NCBI GenBank assembly: GCA_029260295.1
Contig: JAJDDN010000008.1
Location: 1 to 64,000 of the forward strand
DNA: 64,000 nucleotides
Direction: 5' to 3'
From: Phycisphaerales bacterium
Lineage (GTDB): Bacteria > Planctomycetota > Phycisphaerae > Phycisphaerales > UBA1924
Both the position numbers and the translations under genes were made by a program. Shown one piece after another: positions 17,819-26,344 of the stretch (the stretch's first letter is position 1; each line of letters opens with the position of its first letter). Under the pieces are notes generated by a model. The model was not told the origin of the DNA, did no database searches, and worked only from the letters and a program-made list of their open reading frames with translations.

Positions 17819-18112
17819 AGTGTGCTCGCTTTCAATAGGCGGATATTGCGCGGTTACGGATAATATAGTGCGAAAACGCTCGTAAACCACTGTGTTTGAT
17901 CATTTCAATGAGAATCAGATAAGCGGATAAAAATGTATTAAATGTACTGCGTACCACTAATCTCGCTTGCCAAACAGTAGTCATACGCTAATCATTGATA
18001 GGCAGTCTCAGTTTCTCAAGCCCGTTTGGGAAAAAATTGAGAAGAAGTCTCAATAACGGGCGATAATAATCCGCTGAGAGAATGGGAACTGGCCCTAGCA
18101 GGAGCAAAAATT
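17819..18112. other. Divergent intergenic region
   Basis: 294 bp between two divergently transcribed secreted-protein genes. The left part is AT-rich (ataatatag near 17861 could be a leftward -10 element). The right part holds a large nested inverted repeat, listed separately. No open frame with a Shine-Dalgarno site is seen. Confidence 0.5.
18020..18061 (+). promoter_or_regulatory. Nested hairpin in the leader of the prepilin-like gene
   Basis: Outer arms gcccgtt (18020-18026) and aacgggc (18055-18061) enclose inner arms attgaga (18036-18042) and tctcaat (18048-18054). The right strand is continuous over 14 nt; the left carries a 9-nt A-rich bulge. It ends about 38 nt before the AGGAG of the next gene and has no T-run after it. 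It may be a 5'-UTR control element or an operator. Confidence 0.4.
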
Positions 18113-19036
18113 ATGACCGCTCAGCATCAAAAAACTTCCGCATTCACCCTCATCGAGCTTTTGGTCGTCATCGCCATCATTGCGACGCTGATCGGGATCC
18201 TGTTGCCCGCCCTAGGCGGTGCCCGGGAGAGTGCCCGGGCGGTTCGTGAGCAGGCCGGGATGTCTCAGGTCTTGGTGGCCTACACGCTCTACAGCGACGA
18301 TCATCGAGGCAAACTGTTGACCGGATTCCTGTCTGACGATCATTGGCAGGAGATGTCTAGGGACAACGCACTCCCAAAGGATCTCAAGGGTGATTCGGTT
18401 GGACCAATTGCTGGTAAAAGATACCCTTGGCGACTCATCCCCTACATGGATTTCCAGTTCGACGGTCTCTACATGGATCACCGCGTGGTTGAGGGGCTCG
18501 CAGATGTGCTTGATGCAGACCTAGATAGTTTCCACTCAGGGAGCGAAGACGAGCGGATGCGGTATGTTGCTTCGCTTTATCCCTCCTTCGGGCTCAACTC
18601 ATACTTTGTCGGTGGCGGTGCCAACGGCGACAATCTGTCCTGGTCAACCGCGGGACGGCGGGTGTTTGGCAAGTTTCATGTTGATAAAATGCACCAGGTT
18701 CAGCGTCCGAGCTACCTGATGACCTTCTCCAGCGCCCGCTCGGTTGCTGAACCATCACTCCTTCCTGGGTACGGGTCAGTCGAGGGCTACTTCATTGTCA
18801 AGCCTCCGCATCTGTATTCGACCACCGGACGCCAGTGGGAGGATATCTATTCGGCCAATTCCGAGTCGCCAGAGTCTAACTCGGGCGGCGTCTCGCTCCG
18901 GCACAATGGCAGAGGAATCGCTGGGATGATCGATGGGCACGCCGAGCAGTGGGGATGGGATGATTACAACGACATGCAGCACTGGTCCAACGACGCGACC
19001 AGCGAGGACTGGGAAGTCCGAGCACGCCTGCCATAA
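18113..19036 (+). CDS. Prepilin-type N-terminal cleavage domain protein (H-X9-DG type)
   Basis: 307 residues. The type IV prepilin leader is KTSAFTLIELLVVIAIIATL, with the peptidase site before Phe and Glu at +5. The N-terminal helix is followed by a long globular part. Near the C terminus RHNGRGIAGMIDGHAEQW fits His, nine residues, Asp-Gly, the H-X9-DG motif of the planctomycete pseudopilin-like family. These are thought to be processed by PilD and assembled or anchored at the membrane; their role is unclear. AGGAG lies 8 nt before the ATG. Confidence 0.9.
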   Translation: MTAQHQKTSAFTLIELLVVIAIIATLIGILLPALGGARESARAVREQAGMSQVLVAYTLYSDDHRGKLLTGFLSDDHWQEMSRDNALPKDLKGDSVGPIAGKRYPWRLIPYMDFQFDGLYMDHRVVEGLADVLDADLDSFHSGSEDERMRYVASLYPSFGLNSYFVGGGANGDNLSWSTAGRRVFGKFHVDKMHQVQRPSYLMTFSSARSVAEPSLLPGYGSVEGYFIVKPPHLYSTTGRQWEDIYSANSESPESNSGGVSLRHNGRGIAGMIDGHAEQWGWDDYNDMQHWSNDATSEDWEVRARLP

Positions 19037-19058
19037 CGCATTTTCTCCTTTACAAGTG

Positions 19059-19086
19059 AACCCGGCTCTTTTTTGGCCGGGTTTTC
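19059..19086 (+). terminator. Terminator of the prepilin-like gene
   Basis: The stem aacccggc/gccgggtt (19059-19066, 19076-19083) is followed by tttct. It lies 22 bp after the stop and before tyrS. Confidence 0.8.
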
Positions 19087-19154
19087 TATGTGCCCTCGGT
19101 GGCATCGCTCCCGATTCCGTCCCAATTGGACCCAAGCCGCCCTACGCTCACAGC

Positions 19155-20477
19155 ATGAGCGAACGGATCGATCTTATTAACGAACTGGAATGGCGTGGGC
19201 TTCTCAAGGACTGTACGGATAAGGAGGGGCTGGCGAGCCACCTCGCTGATCCTGACAGTGCTCCACGGAAGATCTATGCCGGGTTTGATCCGACCGCGGA
19301 TTCGCTGACCATTGGGAACCTTGTGCCGATCATGCTGCTGGCTCATGTGAAGCGGGCGGGGCACATCCCCGTTGTCGTCATGGGCGGCGGGACCGGGTTG
19401 ATCGGCGATCCGTCGGGCAAGAGTGCTGAGCGGATGATGATGACCGAAGAGATCGTCCAGAGCAATGTCGATGCTCAGAAACCAATCTACGACGCAATCC
19501 TCAACAATGTCGATTGCGTGGGTGACGGGCATGCCTACATCCCCCTCAACAACAACGACTGGCTCAGCAAGATTTCGTACATCGAAGCGTTGCGTGATAT
19601 CGGGAAGCATTTCTCGGTCAACATGATGATGCAGAAGGAGTCGGTCAAAGAACGCCTCAACAACCGCGAGCAGGGGATCAGCTACACCGAGTTCTCGTAC
19701 ATGATTCTGCAAGCGTACGACTTTGCACATCTCTACGAGCATGAAGGTGTGACCGTGCAGCTTGGTGGTTCAGACCAGTACGGAAACATTGTTGCTGGGA
19801 GTGATTTAATTCGACGAAACGCGGCCGCAGATGGTGATGATTCGAGCAAGTCATTCGGCCTAACCGCCCCCCTCGTTGCCAAAGCCGACGGCGGGAAGTT
19901 TGGCAAGACCGAAACCGGAGCTGTTTGGCTGACGGCGGTTCGCACTTCGCCCTACGCCTACTACCAGTTCTGGCTCAATAGTTCCGATGACGACGCCGCC
20001 AACTGGATCAAGGTGTTTACATTCCTGACGAAGGACGAGATCGATTCGCTCACCGCTCGCCACGCCGAGAACCCCGGTAAGCGGGAGCTCCAGCGGACAC
20101 TTGCTCAGAATGCTACGGAGATCCTCCACGGCACAGCGGCAAAAGACAACGCAGAGGTCGCGGGCAAGGCGTTGTTTAGCGGTGAGATCGGCACGCTCGA
20201 TCAGCAGACGATGCTCGAAGTCTTTGCCAGTGTCCCGACCACGGATCACGCCAAAGCGGATTTCGGTGACGGATTGGACATGGTCGAGATGCTCAAGTCC
20301 ACCGGGCTCGCGTCATCCAACCGCGAGGCACGCGACTTCCTCAAAGAGGGCTCGGTTTCCATCAACGGCCAGAAGATCGACGGCGATACCAAGATCACCG
20401 AATCCCACCTGCTCCATGGCTCGTTTATCGCGATCCGACGCGGCAAGAAAAAATGGCACATGACCCGTTGGAAGTAA
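19155..20477 (+). CDS. tyrS: Tyrosyl-tRNA synthetase
   Basis: 440 residues. The class I core has GFDPTADSL, GGGTGLIGDPSGK, the Tyr-site block EFSYMILQAYDF and QLGGSDQYGNI. The KMSKS-type loop is KFGKT at 248-252. An S4-like RNA-binding domain occupies the last 65 residues (STGLASSNREARDFL). The protein charges tRNA-Tyr. The start at 19155 (MSERIDL) matches the family length. Oddity: the HIGH signature reads TIGN at 52-55, so both histidines of the usual motif are replaced. Confidence 0.94.
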   Translation: MSERIDLINELEWRGLLKDCTDKEGLASHLADPDSAPRKIYAGFDPTADSLTIGNLVPIMLLAHVKRAGHIPVVVMGGGTGLIGDPSGKSAERMMMTEEIVQSNVDAQKPIYDAILNNVDCVGDGHAYIPLNNNDWLSKISYIEALRDIGKHFSVNMMMQKESVKERLNNREQGISYTEFSYMILQAYDFAHLYEHEGVTVQLGGSDQYGNIVAGSDLIRRNAAADGDDSSKSFGLTAPLVAKADGGKFGKTETGAVWLTAVRTSPYAYYQFWLNSSDDDAANWIKVFTFLTKDEIDSLTARHAENPGKRELQRTLAQNATEILHGTAAKDNAEVAGKALFSGEIGTLDQQTMLEVFASVPTTDHAKADFGDGLDMVEMLKSTGLASSNREARDFLKEGSVSINGQKIDGDTKITESHLLHGSFIAIRRGKKKWHMTRWK

Positions 20478-20521
20478 CGGTGATCATGAGCCAGTAGTGG
20501 TGTTCACATATCTGAGAGTAC

Positions 20522-22078
20522 TTAAGGACAACCGGCTGAGAAGGCGGATAGGTATGCCGCGATGTCAAAGAAGTCGAGCTGTGTGTCGCCGTTGAAATCG
20601 GCGACGGGGTCCATGTTCGTGAATGCGGTGAGGAACGCGGCGATATCGAAGAAGTCGAGGATGCCATCACCGGTCAGATCAGCAGGGCAGGCATCGACGC
20701 CGAGCGAGCCGTCTGGGTTGATGTTGTGGGTCTGAATATCGGCGACACCAAAGTCCCCAATCTGCCACCCCGCGATTGCAAAGCCATCGCTGCTCAATGC
20801 TGAGGTGAGTCGGCTGCGTAGGGCGAGGTCTGATGCAATGGCGACCGTGCCGCCAACCCAAGCGTCGGTGCCCGCGGGAGTCACGGCATGGGCCAAGACC
20901 TGGTCTTGCCCGAATCCGCCCGCGTTTTCAATCCACATCGCGACCATGTTGCCGCCGACGACCTGTGCGTTGATTGATCCTGACTCATTGGCATCGACGA
21001 CCGAGAGTTGTTTGCCGGCGTTTGTCCATTGGCGAGTGCCGGTCGCATCGATCCGCTGGGCGTAGATGCCTTGGCTGCCCTGGTTGTTGTCGAGTTCCGT
21101 CCATGCAACATACACCGAGTCTGTTGCCCAGTCATAGGCGGCGGTGGGGGAGACGCGTTCGCGTGGATTCGTTGAAGCGGCGACTCCATTGTGGGGGAAG
21201 AGTTCAGCACCATTGCTGTCAAGGCGCTGGGTAAAGACATTGAGCCCATTGGCGGTGTCGTACCATGAGAAGACCGCTCCGCCTGAAATATCTGGGACAA
21301 ACTCCGGGAAGTTTCCGAACTGGAGCGAGCCGCCGTCAAAGACCGCGACGCGAGAGGGCCATGCTTCGTTTCCGTCGCGGTCGATTTTCTGGGCGTATAG
21401 ATGCTTTGGATCAAAGAAGGCCCCGGACTGGACCCATGACGCGATGATATTATTCCCGTCAGAGCGGTGCATCGATGCGAGGTTCATCGATTGTCCTCCC
21501 GGGTCGGTGAAGACTTTCGTCCACATGTGCATCCCGGCGGTACTGATCTTGGCCATGTGCATGTCGTTGTTATTGATCCATCCGATGACCGAAAAATCAT
21601 CATCTGTTGTTGCGACATCTGGCGAGGCGACGAAGTCGGTACCGTTGCCGAACTGGAAGCCGTTGGGGCCCCACGGGGTTGATCCGTCAGGCGCGATGCG
21701 TTGCACGGTGATTTTGGTGCCTCCGAATCGATCGTCGCGGAAGACAAGAATGGCATGATTGGTGGTATCAAGAGCGAGCCCGTAATCTTGTGTTGAGGAG
21801 AAGTTGCGATCAGCGACGAGCACCCCGTTGTGCGCCCACATCTCGTTCCCCTCGGCATCGAGCCGCTGAATCCGAACATCGTACCCTGTGGTGCTTGAGA
21901 ACCAACTGACATAGCAGCCGCCGTCGAAGGTGGCGATAATTTTGGGCTGGACCTGCTCTCCAGCACCATCAGCGACGACCTGGTGCATCGTCGAGTCATC
22001 CGTCCACTGGGCGTTGGTTGTCGAAGCAAGGGTCATTGCGAGGGCTACTGAGCCCATTACGAGGCGTGTTGTTTTCAT
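20522..22078 (-). CDS. Secreted protein with C-terminal paired dockerin-like repeats
   Basis: 518 residues. The signal peptide runs to about residue 24 (STTNAQ). The body contains repeated blocks of roughly 45-60 residues with patterns such as VYAQRIDATGTRQW, IQRLDAEGNEMW, QRLDSNGAELF and QKIDRDGNEAW, suggesting a beta-propeller-like fold. The final 52 residues are two D-x-T/N-GD DFFDIAAFLTAF repeats ending in AGCP. The likely location is the cell surface. GGAGAG before the ATG at 22078 supports the start. Function unknown. Confidence 0.82.
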   Translation of the reverse strand: MKTTRLVMGSVALAMTLASTTNAQWTDDSTMHQVVADGAGEQVQPKIIATFDGGCYVSWFSSTTGYDVRIQRLDAEGNEMWAHNGVLVADRNFSSTQDYGLALDTTNHAILVFRDDRFGGTKITVQRIAPDGSTPWGPNGFQFGNGTDFVASPDVATTDDDFSVIGWINNNDMHMAKISTAGMHMWTKVFTDPGGQSMNLASMHRSDGNNIIASWVQSGAFFDPKHLYAQKIDRDGNEAWPSRVAVFDGGSLQFGNFPEFVPDISGGAVFSWYDTANGLNVFTQRLDSNGAELFPHNGVAASTNPRERVSPTAAYDWATDSVYVAWTELDNNQGSQGIYAQRIDATGTRQWTNAGKQLSVVDANESGSINAQVVGGNMVAMWIENAGGFGQDQVLAHAVTPAGTDAWVGGTVAIASDLALRSRLTSALSSDGFAIAGWQIGDFGVADIQTHNINPDGSLGVDACPADLTGDGILDFFDIAAFLTAFTNMDPVADFNGDTQLDFFDIAAYLSAFSAGCP

Positions 22079-22198
22079 GATCTCTCCAGTGAATTTGGGG
22101 GTTACAGACGACAGCATACCAGAATTTGCAAAAAACACAATACTTACCGAAACCAGAACGGATGTTTTATTTACACAATGCAGTGCGTAGGATTGGCC

Positions 22199-22795
22199 AT
22201 GGCTGACCACGCTACACATGACGGGACCGAGACGATTGGTCAAGAGTTTGTCGAAGCGGCACGATTGGCGTCCGCCTTTGCATCCGATGGTCAGAACGCG
22301 GTTCTCGTCGCTCAACTCGCCGGAGTGATAGCTGCGAGCATCAAGAACGGCGGCAAGGTCCTCGCGATCGGGAACGGCGGCTCATGTGCCGACGCGATCC
22401 ACTTCTGCGAAGAACTCACAGGTCGGTACCGAGGGGATCGGCCATCTATTCCAGCGATTGTCTGCGCTGACCCCGGGCACATTACCTGCACCGCCAATGA
22501 TTATGGATTTGATCAGATTTTCAGCCGGTGGGTTGAGGGGCTGGGCAATGAAAATGATGTACTGATTGCGATGTCCACCTCGGGCAACTCGACCAATGTC
22601 ATCAAGGCTGTGGAAGCAGCCAAGAAGCAGGGGCTTCATGTTGCTTTGCTGCTCGGTAAAGACGGCGGGAAACTCGTGGCACAAGGTGACACCGAGTTCA
22701 TCGTCCCCGGCAAGACCGCAGACCGAATCCAAGAACTCCACATGCTCGCCCTGCACGCGCTGGTGGGCGCGATCGAGCGGGCACTCGGATACTAG
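22199..22795 (+). CDS. gmhA: SIS-domain phosphosugar isomerase (GmhA-like)
   Basis: 198 residues. A single SIS domain carries LAIGNGGSCADAIHF and AMSTSGNST, the phosphosugar-binding loops of GmhA. The segment ELTGRYRGDRPSIPA and the C-terminal helix QELHMLALHALVGAIE match the D-sedoheptulose-7-phosphate isomerase family. That enzyme starts heptose synthesis for lipopolysaccharide core or S-layer glycans. The start at 22199 is chosen because TAGGATT precedes it; an ATG 21 bp upstream is in frame. It is followed by a palindromic REP-like pair. Confidence 0.88.
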   Translation: MADHATHDGTETIGQEFVEAARLASAFASDGQNAVLVAQLAGVIAASIKNGGKVLAIGNGGSCADAIHFCEELTGRYRGDRPSIPAIVCADPGHITCTANDYGFDQIFSRWVEGLGNENDVLIAMSTSGNSTNVIKAVEAAKKQGLHVALLLGKDGGKLVAQGDTEFIVPGKTADRIQELHMLALHALVGAIERALGY

Positions 22796-22801
22796 CTTTT
22801 C

Positions 22802-22880
22802 GGTGGCCCGGCTCGCCGAGCCGGTCTTTGTTTCAAGGCAGCGATTCTCGAAAGAACCCGGCTCGGCGAGCCGGGCCACC
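22802..22880. repeat. REPIN-like pair of inverted palindromic repeats
   Basis: Two perfect 23-bp inverted arms (22802-22824 and 22858-22880) are separated by 33 bp. Each arm contains its own palindrome, ccggctcg-c-cgagccgg. The pair fills the 92-bp gap between two convergent genes. This is the layout of a REP doublet (REPIN), usually spread by a RAYT transposase in trans. It could also fold as a bidirectional transcription barrier. Confidence 0.7.
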
Positions 22881-22887
22881 TGTAGAT

Positions 22888-24000
22888 TCAGTCTTCTGGA
22901 TAGATCGGGGCGGCACAGGTGCCGCCGTTGCGAAGGTAGTAATCTTGGTGATATGGATCGGCGAGATAGAACACCGAATCGGCGGCCTTGCGGAGCTCGG
23001 TGGTGATCAGCCGGCTCGCCCAGCGTCCCTCGGCTTGCTGCGCGGCGATAAACGCCTGTGCTTCGTTGTGTTGCTCATCGGAGGCCGTGTAGATCGCTGA
23101 TCGGTACTGGGTGCCGACATCAGGGCCCTGGCGGTCGCCTTGGGTTGGGTCGTGGATGCGGAAGAACCAAGAGAGCAGTTCGCTGTAGCTGACGATGTCT
23201 GGATCGAAGACGACCTTGACGGACTCGGCGTGGCCTGTGGTTCCTTTGCAGACATCTTCGTAGGTGGGATTCACAGAGTCGTCGCCGCCCTGGAATCCGG
23301 AGACGGCGTCGAGCACGCCATCGAGTTTGGCGTAGCGGTCTTCGATTCCCCAAAAGCATCCTCCCGCGAAGTAGGCGGTCTGTGTTTTAGTTGGTAGTGC
23401 AGCCATGGGCAGGGTGTCTCCATCTTCAAAGAACTCGAGTGATGCGGAGTTTACACAGAATCGCAGCCCGGTCGGTTTGGGCCCGTCGGGGAAGACATGC
23501 CCGAGGTGGGCACTGCAGCGGACACAGGTGATCTCGTCGCGGCTCATCCCCAACGAGTTGTCAGATTCGGTTCCCACATGCTCCGGATCAACAGGCGTAA
23601 AGAAGCTCGGCCATCCGGTGCCGGACTTGAACTTCGAATCGCTCCCAAAGAGCGGCAGCTTGCAAAGCCGGCAGTGGTAGACGCCGTCTTTTTTGTTGTC
23701 GAGCAGATTTCCGCAGAACGGAGCCTCTGTGCCTTCATTCAAGATGACCTTGCGTTCCTCGGGGGTGAGGTCTTTGGCGAGGGTCTGGATCTGATCGTCG
23801 CTGAGCCGGGCGATGTTGTGGCCTGATTCAGAATACTGGTCGGTGGTCTGGGTCATTTTTGATTTCTCTTGTTGTCTCGAAGCGGTCGGGCCTGAGGCAT
23901 TGGCATTGGTCGCGGCCATCATAGTGGCGTAAAACGCGACGGGGATCGCGAGCCCGAAGAGTGCGAGGGCGACGGCTTTGATGATCTTGCTGATTTGCAT
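22888..24000 (-). CDS. msrBA: Bifunctional methionine sulfoxide reductase B/A, membrane-anchored
   Basis: 370 residues. A hydrophobic N-terminal segment (about 7-30) suggests a signal anchor or signal peptide. MsrB comes first (about 62-195), with zinc cysteines 110, 113, 159 and 162, SGTGWPSFF, and catalytic Cys182 in RFCVNSAS. MsrA follows (about 205-370), with catalytic Cys215 in GGCFWGIE and GHAESVKV. The protein reduces both Met sulfoxide isomers, probably outside the cytoplasm. A second start at MTQTTDQ (residue 49) would make a cytosolic form. AGGAGG precedes the long start, which favours it. Confidence 0.93.
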   Translation of the reverse strand: MQISKIIKAVALALFGLAIPVAFYATMMAATNANASGPTASRQQEKSKMTQTTDQYSESGHNIARLSDDQIQTLAKDLTPEERKVILNEGTEAPFCGNLLDNKKDGVYHCRLCKLPLFGSDSKFKSGTGWPSFFTPVDPEHVGTESDNSLGMSRDEITCVRCSAHLGHVFPDGPKPTGLRFCVNSASLEFFEDGDTLPMAALPTKTQTAYFAGGCFWGIEDRYAKLDGVLDAVSGFQGGDDSVNPTYEDVCKGTTGHAESVKVVFDPDIVSYSELLSWFFRIHDPTQGDRQGPDVGTQYRSAIYTASDEQHNEAQAFIAAQQAEGRWASRLITTELRKAADSVFYLADPYHQDYYLRNGGTCAAPIYPED

Positions 24001-24114
24001 GGTGGGGTCCTCTTGATGTACTTTAAGATATACGAATAACCCCTCAGATGTGCCCGGTATTTCATCTTCAAATACGCAATCTTTGTCCGGATTCGTCAGA
24101 TCGGAATACGCCTG

Positions 24115-25815
24115 TTATAGCGATTCGGTTTCTGCGGTGCTGAGCTTGGTACGCACGAGTTGGTCGAAGAGTTCGATCGGGGCGGTTTCCCCTGTCCAGA
24201 GCTCAAACTGAGCCGCGGCTTGTTTGACGAACATCTGGACACCATCAATGGTGCGGTACCCGCGTTCCTTGGCGGCCTTGAGCATCGGGGTCTTGATGGG
24301 GTTGTAGACTGTGTCAAAGAACACGGTCTCGGGCGGCAGCGAGGGCATGTAGGGGATGGGGATCGAGAGGCCATCGGGGTCCGTGCCGCCGGTCATGCCG
24401 ACGGGGGTGCAGTTAATAAATGCGTCGGCGATGAGGTCTGGGAGTTGCTCCATATCGACGGCATGGATCGATCCGAGGTATCCATCTTCGCTATCAGCAA
24501 GCAGTTGCTGAGCAAGCTCGTCAGCACGCGATCGCGTGCGATTCAGAACCCGCACCGATGCTCCGGCACGCATCATGCAGGATGCAGCTGCTTTCGCAAC
24601 TCCTCCAGCACCAATCAATGCAATCTTCTTGTCTTGAAGATCGCCAAGCGAGCAGCGAAGGAGATCATGGATCGCGGATGCATCAGTGTTGTCAAGATCG
24701 ATCCCATCCGGTTGCCCATAACCAGGCTCGAGAACCGACCAGCTTTGTTTAATTGTATTTACTGCACCAATACGCTTTGTTTGTTCGAGTGACATTGATG
24801 GAATCGCGTAATAATCTAGGAAACTACTGGCGCGTTCTTTGTGCGGAACTGTCACGCTGGCACCCGCCATATGGAAACTATGAGCACCCAGCAGCAGCTG
24901 ATTAATGGTGGCTTTGAAGCTTGCATCCGATCCTTCTAGATCATTTGGGTCGGCTGCGATCGGCATCGGCACATACACCCCGTCCCACCCAATCTTCTCA
25001 AACCCAGCATTATGCACCAGCGGCGACATCGATTGCGTCACGGGCCAGCCGATGATGCCGTAGACCTTGGTGGTCGCTTTGATGGACCGGAAGCGGTACA
25101 GACCAAGCAGTTCATCAATCGTCGGCTGCCCCGGCGCGGTCATCTCTTCATCCCGCAAGCTCGCGAAGGTCAGCAATCCACCAAACTTGGGCGCCAGCAC
25201 CCGGCTCATGAGCCCAAACTCCCCCATACACAGCGCAATCATCGGCTTCTGCCGATCACGCAGGATCTCGAAGATTTCGAGATTGTCGCGGATCGATCGG
25301 GCGCGGTACGCGATCTTGACGACGCTGCACGCGGGCTCGTCGTTCATCGCAATGATCTTGCGGGTCAGGTCCGATGGGCGACCAGTGAAATCGTGTGAGG
25401 ACAGGATGAGGCGGGTTGCGGGCAAGCCGTCGGCTGAGTCGGTGGAGACCACATCACCGATCCGCTCGCGGGTCTCGGCGGTGTGGGTGTAGGTCAGGAG
25501 TTCGACATCGATGTAGGCCGGTGGGAACTCGCTGGTGCAGAGTGATTCGTAGAGGTCGATGCGGTCGGTGTCGTCGCCGTGGTAGTCGCCGCCTTCCCAT
25601 TGGGGCCTGCAGGTGACAATGCAGGGCAGCGGGCTCTTCTCGACGAGATCCAGCACGCGAGCGATCCGGACTTCGAGGGACTCGCCATCGCGTTCTTCGA
25701 AAAGTAAATCGACGCGGAACTCGACGAGGTCGGCCCCTTTGGCTTGGGCGAGGGTGGCATCGAGCAGGGCGTTGTTCGCTTCCTGGACCATGATGGGCAC
25801 GCAAACCATACTCAT
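24115..25815 (-). CDS. aroDE: Bifunctional 3-dehydroquinate dehydratase / shikimate dehydrogenase
   Basis: 566 residues. Residues 1-240 are type I dehydroquinase, with general base His141 (SSHDF) and Schiff-base Lys167 (VVKIAY). Residues 245-566 are shikimate dehydrogenase, with GWPVTQSMSPLVHNAGF, VPHKERA and the NADP loop GAGGVAKAAA. NRTRSRADEL follows the loop and NCTPVGM is present. The protein performs steps three and four of the shikimate pathway. The ATG overlaps the stop of the upstream dehydratase-like gene (ATGA), so the two are translationally coupled. Confidence 0.95.
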   Translation of the reverse strand: MSMVCVPIMVQEANNALLDATLAQAKGADLVEFRVDLLFEERDGESLEVRIARVLDLVEKSPLPCIVTCRPQWEGGDYHGDDTDRIDLYESLCTSEFPPAYIDVELLTYTHTAETRERIGDVVSTDSADGLPATRLILSSHDFTGRPSDLTRKIIAMNDEPACSVVKIAYRARSIRDNLEIFEILRDRQKPMIALCMGEFGLMSRVLAPKFGGLLTFASLRDEEMTAPGQPTIDELLGLYRFRSIKATTKVYGIIGWPVTQSMSPLVHNAGFEKIGWDGVYVPMPIAADPNDLEGSDASFKATINQLLLGAHSFHMAGASVTVPHKERASSFLDYYAIPSMSLEQTKRIGAVNTIKQSWSVLEPGYGQPDGIDLDNTDASAIHDLLRCSLGDLQDKKIALIGAGGVAKAAASCMMRAGASVRVLNRTRSRADELAQQLLADSEDGYLGSIHAVDMEQLPDLIADAFINCTPVGMTGGTDPDGLSIPIPYMPSLPPETVFFDTVYNPIKTPMLKAAKERGYRTIDGVQMFVKQAAAQFELWTGETAPIELFDQLVRTKLSTAETESL

Positions 25816-26243
25816 GCGGTCACGCCTGCGGTCGTAGGGCGGAGGGTGATTCGTCCGGAGCAGGCGACGGGGAGGGCTGATAGATCATCGGTGTGCTGGT
25901 CGCCGGGTTCCATGAGGCGGACATCGCCCTTGAAATCGACCGAGCCGTCGTCGTTGCGTTTGTGGAGGTTAACGGCGATCCGGATGGTTGCGCCGGGGCG
26001 TACGAAGGCGCCGTATTTGAGTGCCTTGGCTTGGCAGAGGACCCAAGGGTGCTGGGCTTGGTCATCGGGATCGAGGAGCGAGCGTGCGGCTTGGGTCATG
26101 GCTTCGAGCATCATGACGCCTGGGAGGACGGGGAAGTCTGGGAAGTGGTCCTGCAGGTATTCCTCGGCACTGCTGACATGCTTGATGGCGATGAGCGAGG
26201 TGTCGGTGCGTGTCAGGACGCGGTCGATGAGTGTGAAATGCAT
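25812..26243 (-). CDS. FabZ/FabA-like hotdog dehydratase
   Basis: 143 residues with a single hotdog domain. The active-site pattern is DHFPDFPVLPGVMMLEAM, with His33 and Glu47 as the likely catalytic pair. This matches 3-hydroxyacyl-ACP dehydratases of the FabZ type. The C-terminal part has a longer strand-loop-strand than standard FabZ, so it may belong to a divergent subgroup acting on other acyl-ACPs. Its stop overlaps the aroDE start by 4 bp. Confidence 0.85.
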   Translation of the reverse strand: MHFTLIDRVLTRTDTSLIAIKHVSSAEEYLQDHFPDFPVLPGVMMLEAMTQAARSLLDPDDQAQHPWVLCQAKALKYGAFVRPGATIRIAVNLHKRNDDGSVDFKGDVRLMEPGDQHTDDLSALPVACSGRITLRPTTAGVTA

Positions 26244-26278
26244 GGGTGACGGTAGGCATTGGGAGGTGGCGAGGCATA

Positions 26279-26310
26279 CAAAAAACGGGGTCCTCAGAAG
26301 AGGACCCCGC
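26279..26310 (-). terminator. Terminator of the matrixin-dockerin gene
   Basis: Read leftward, a 10-bp stem cggggtcctc/gaggaccccg (26300-26309, 26286-26295) has a 4-nt loop and is followed by at least five T. Confidence 0.9.
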
Positions 26311-26344
26311 TCGAGTAAAGCTGGATATTCCTGTCAGTTCAGGA

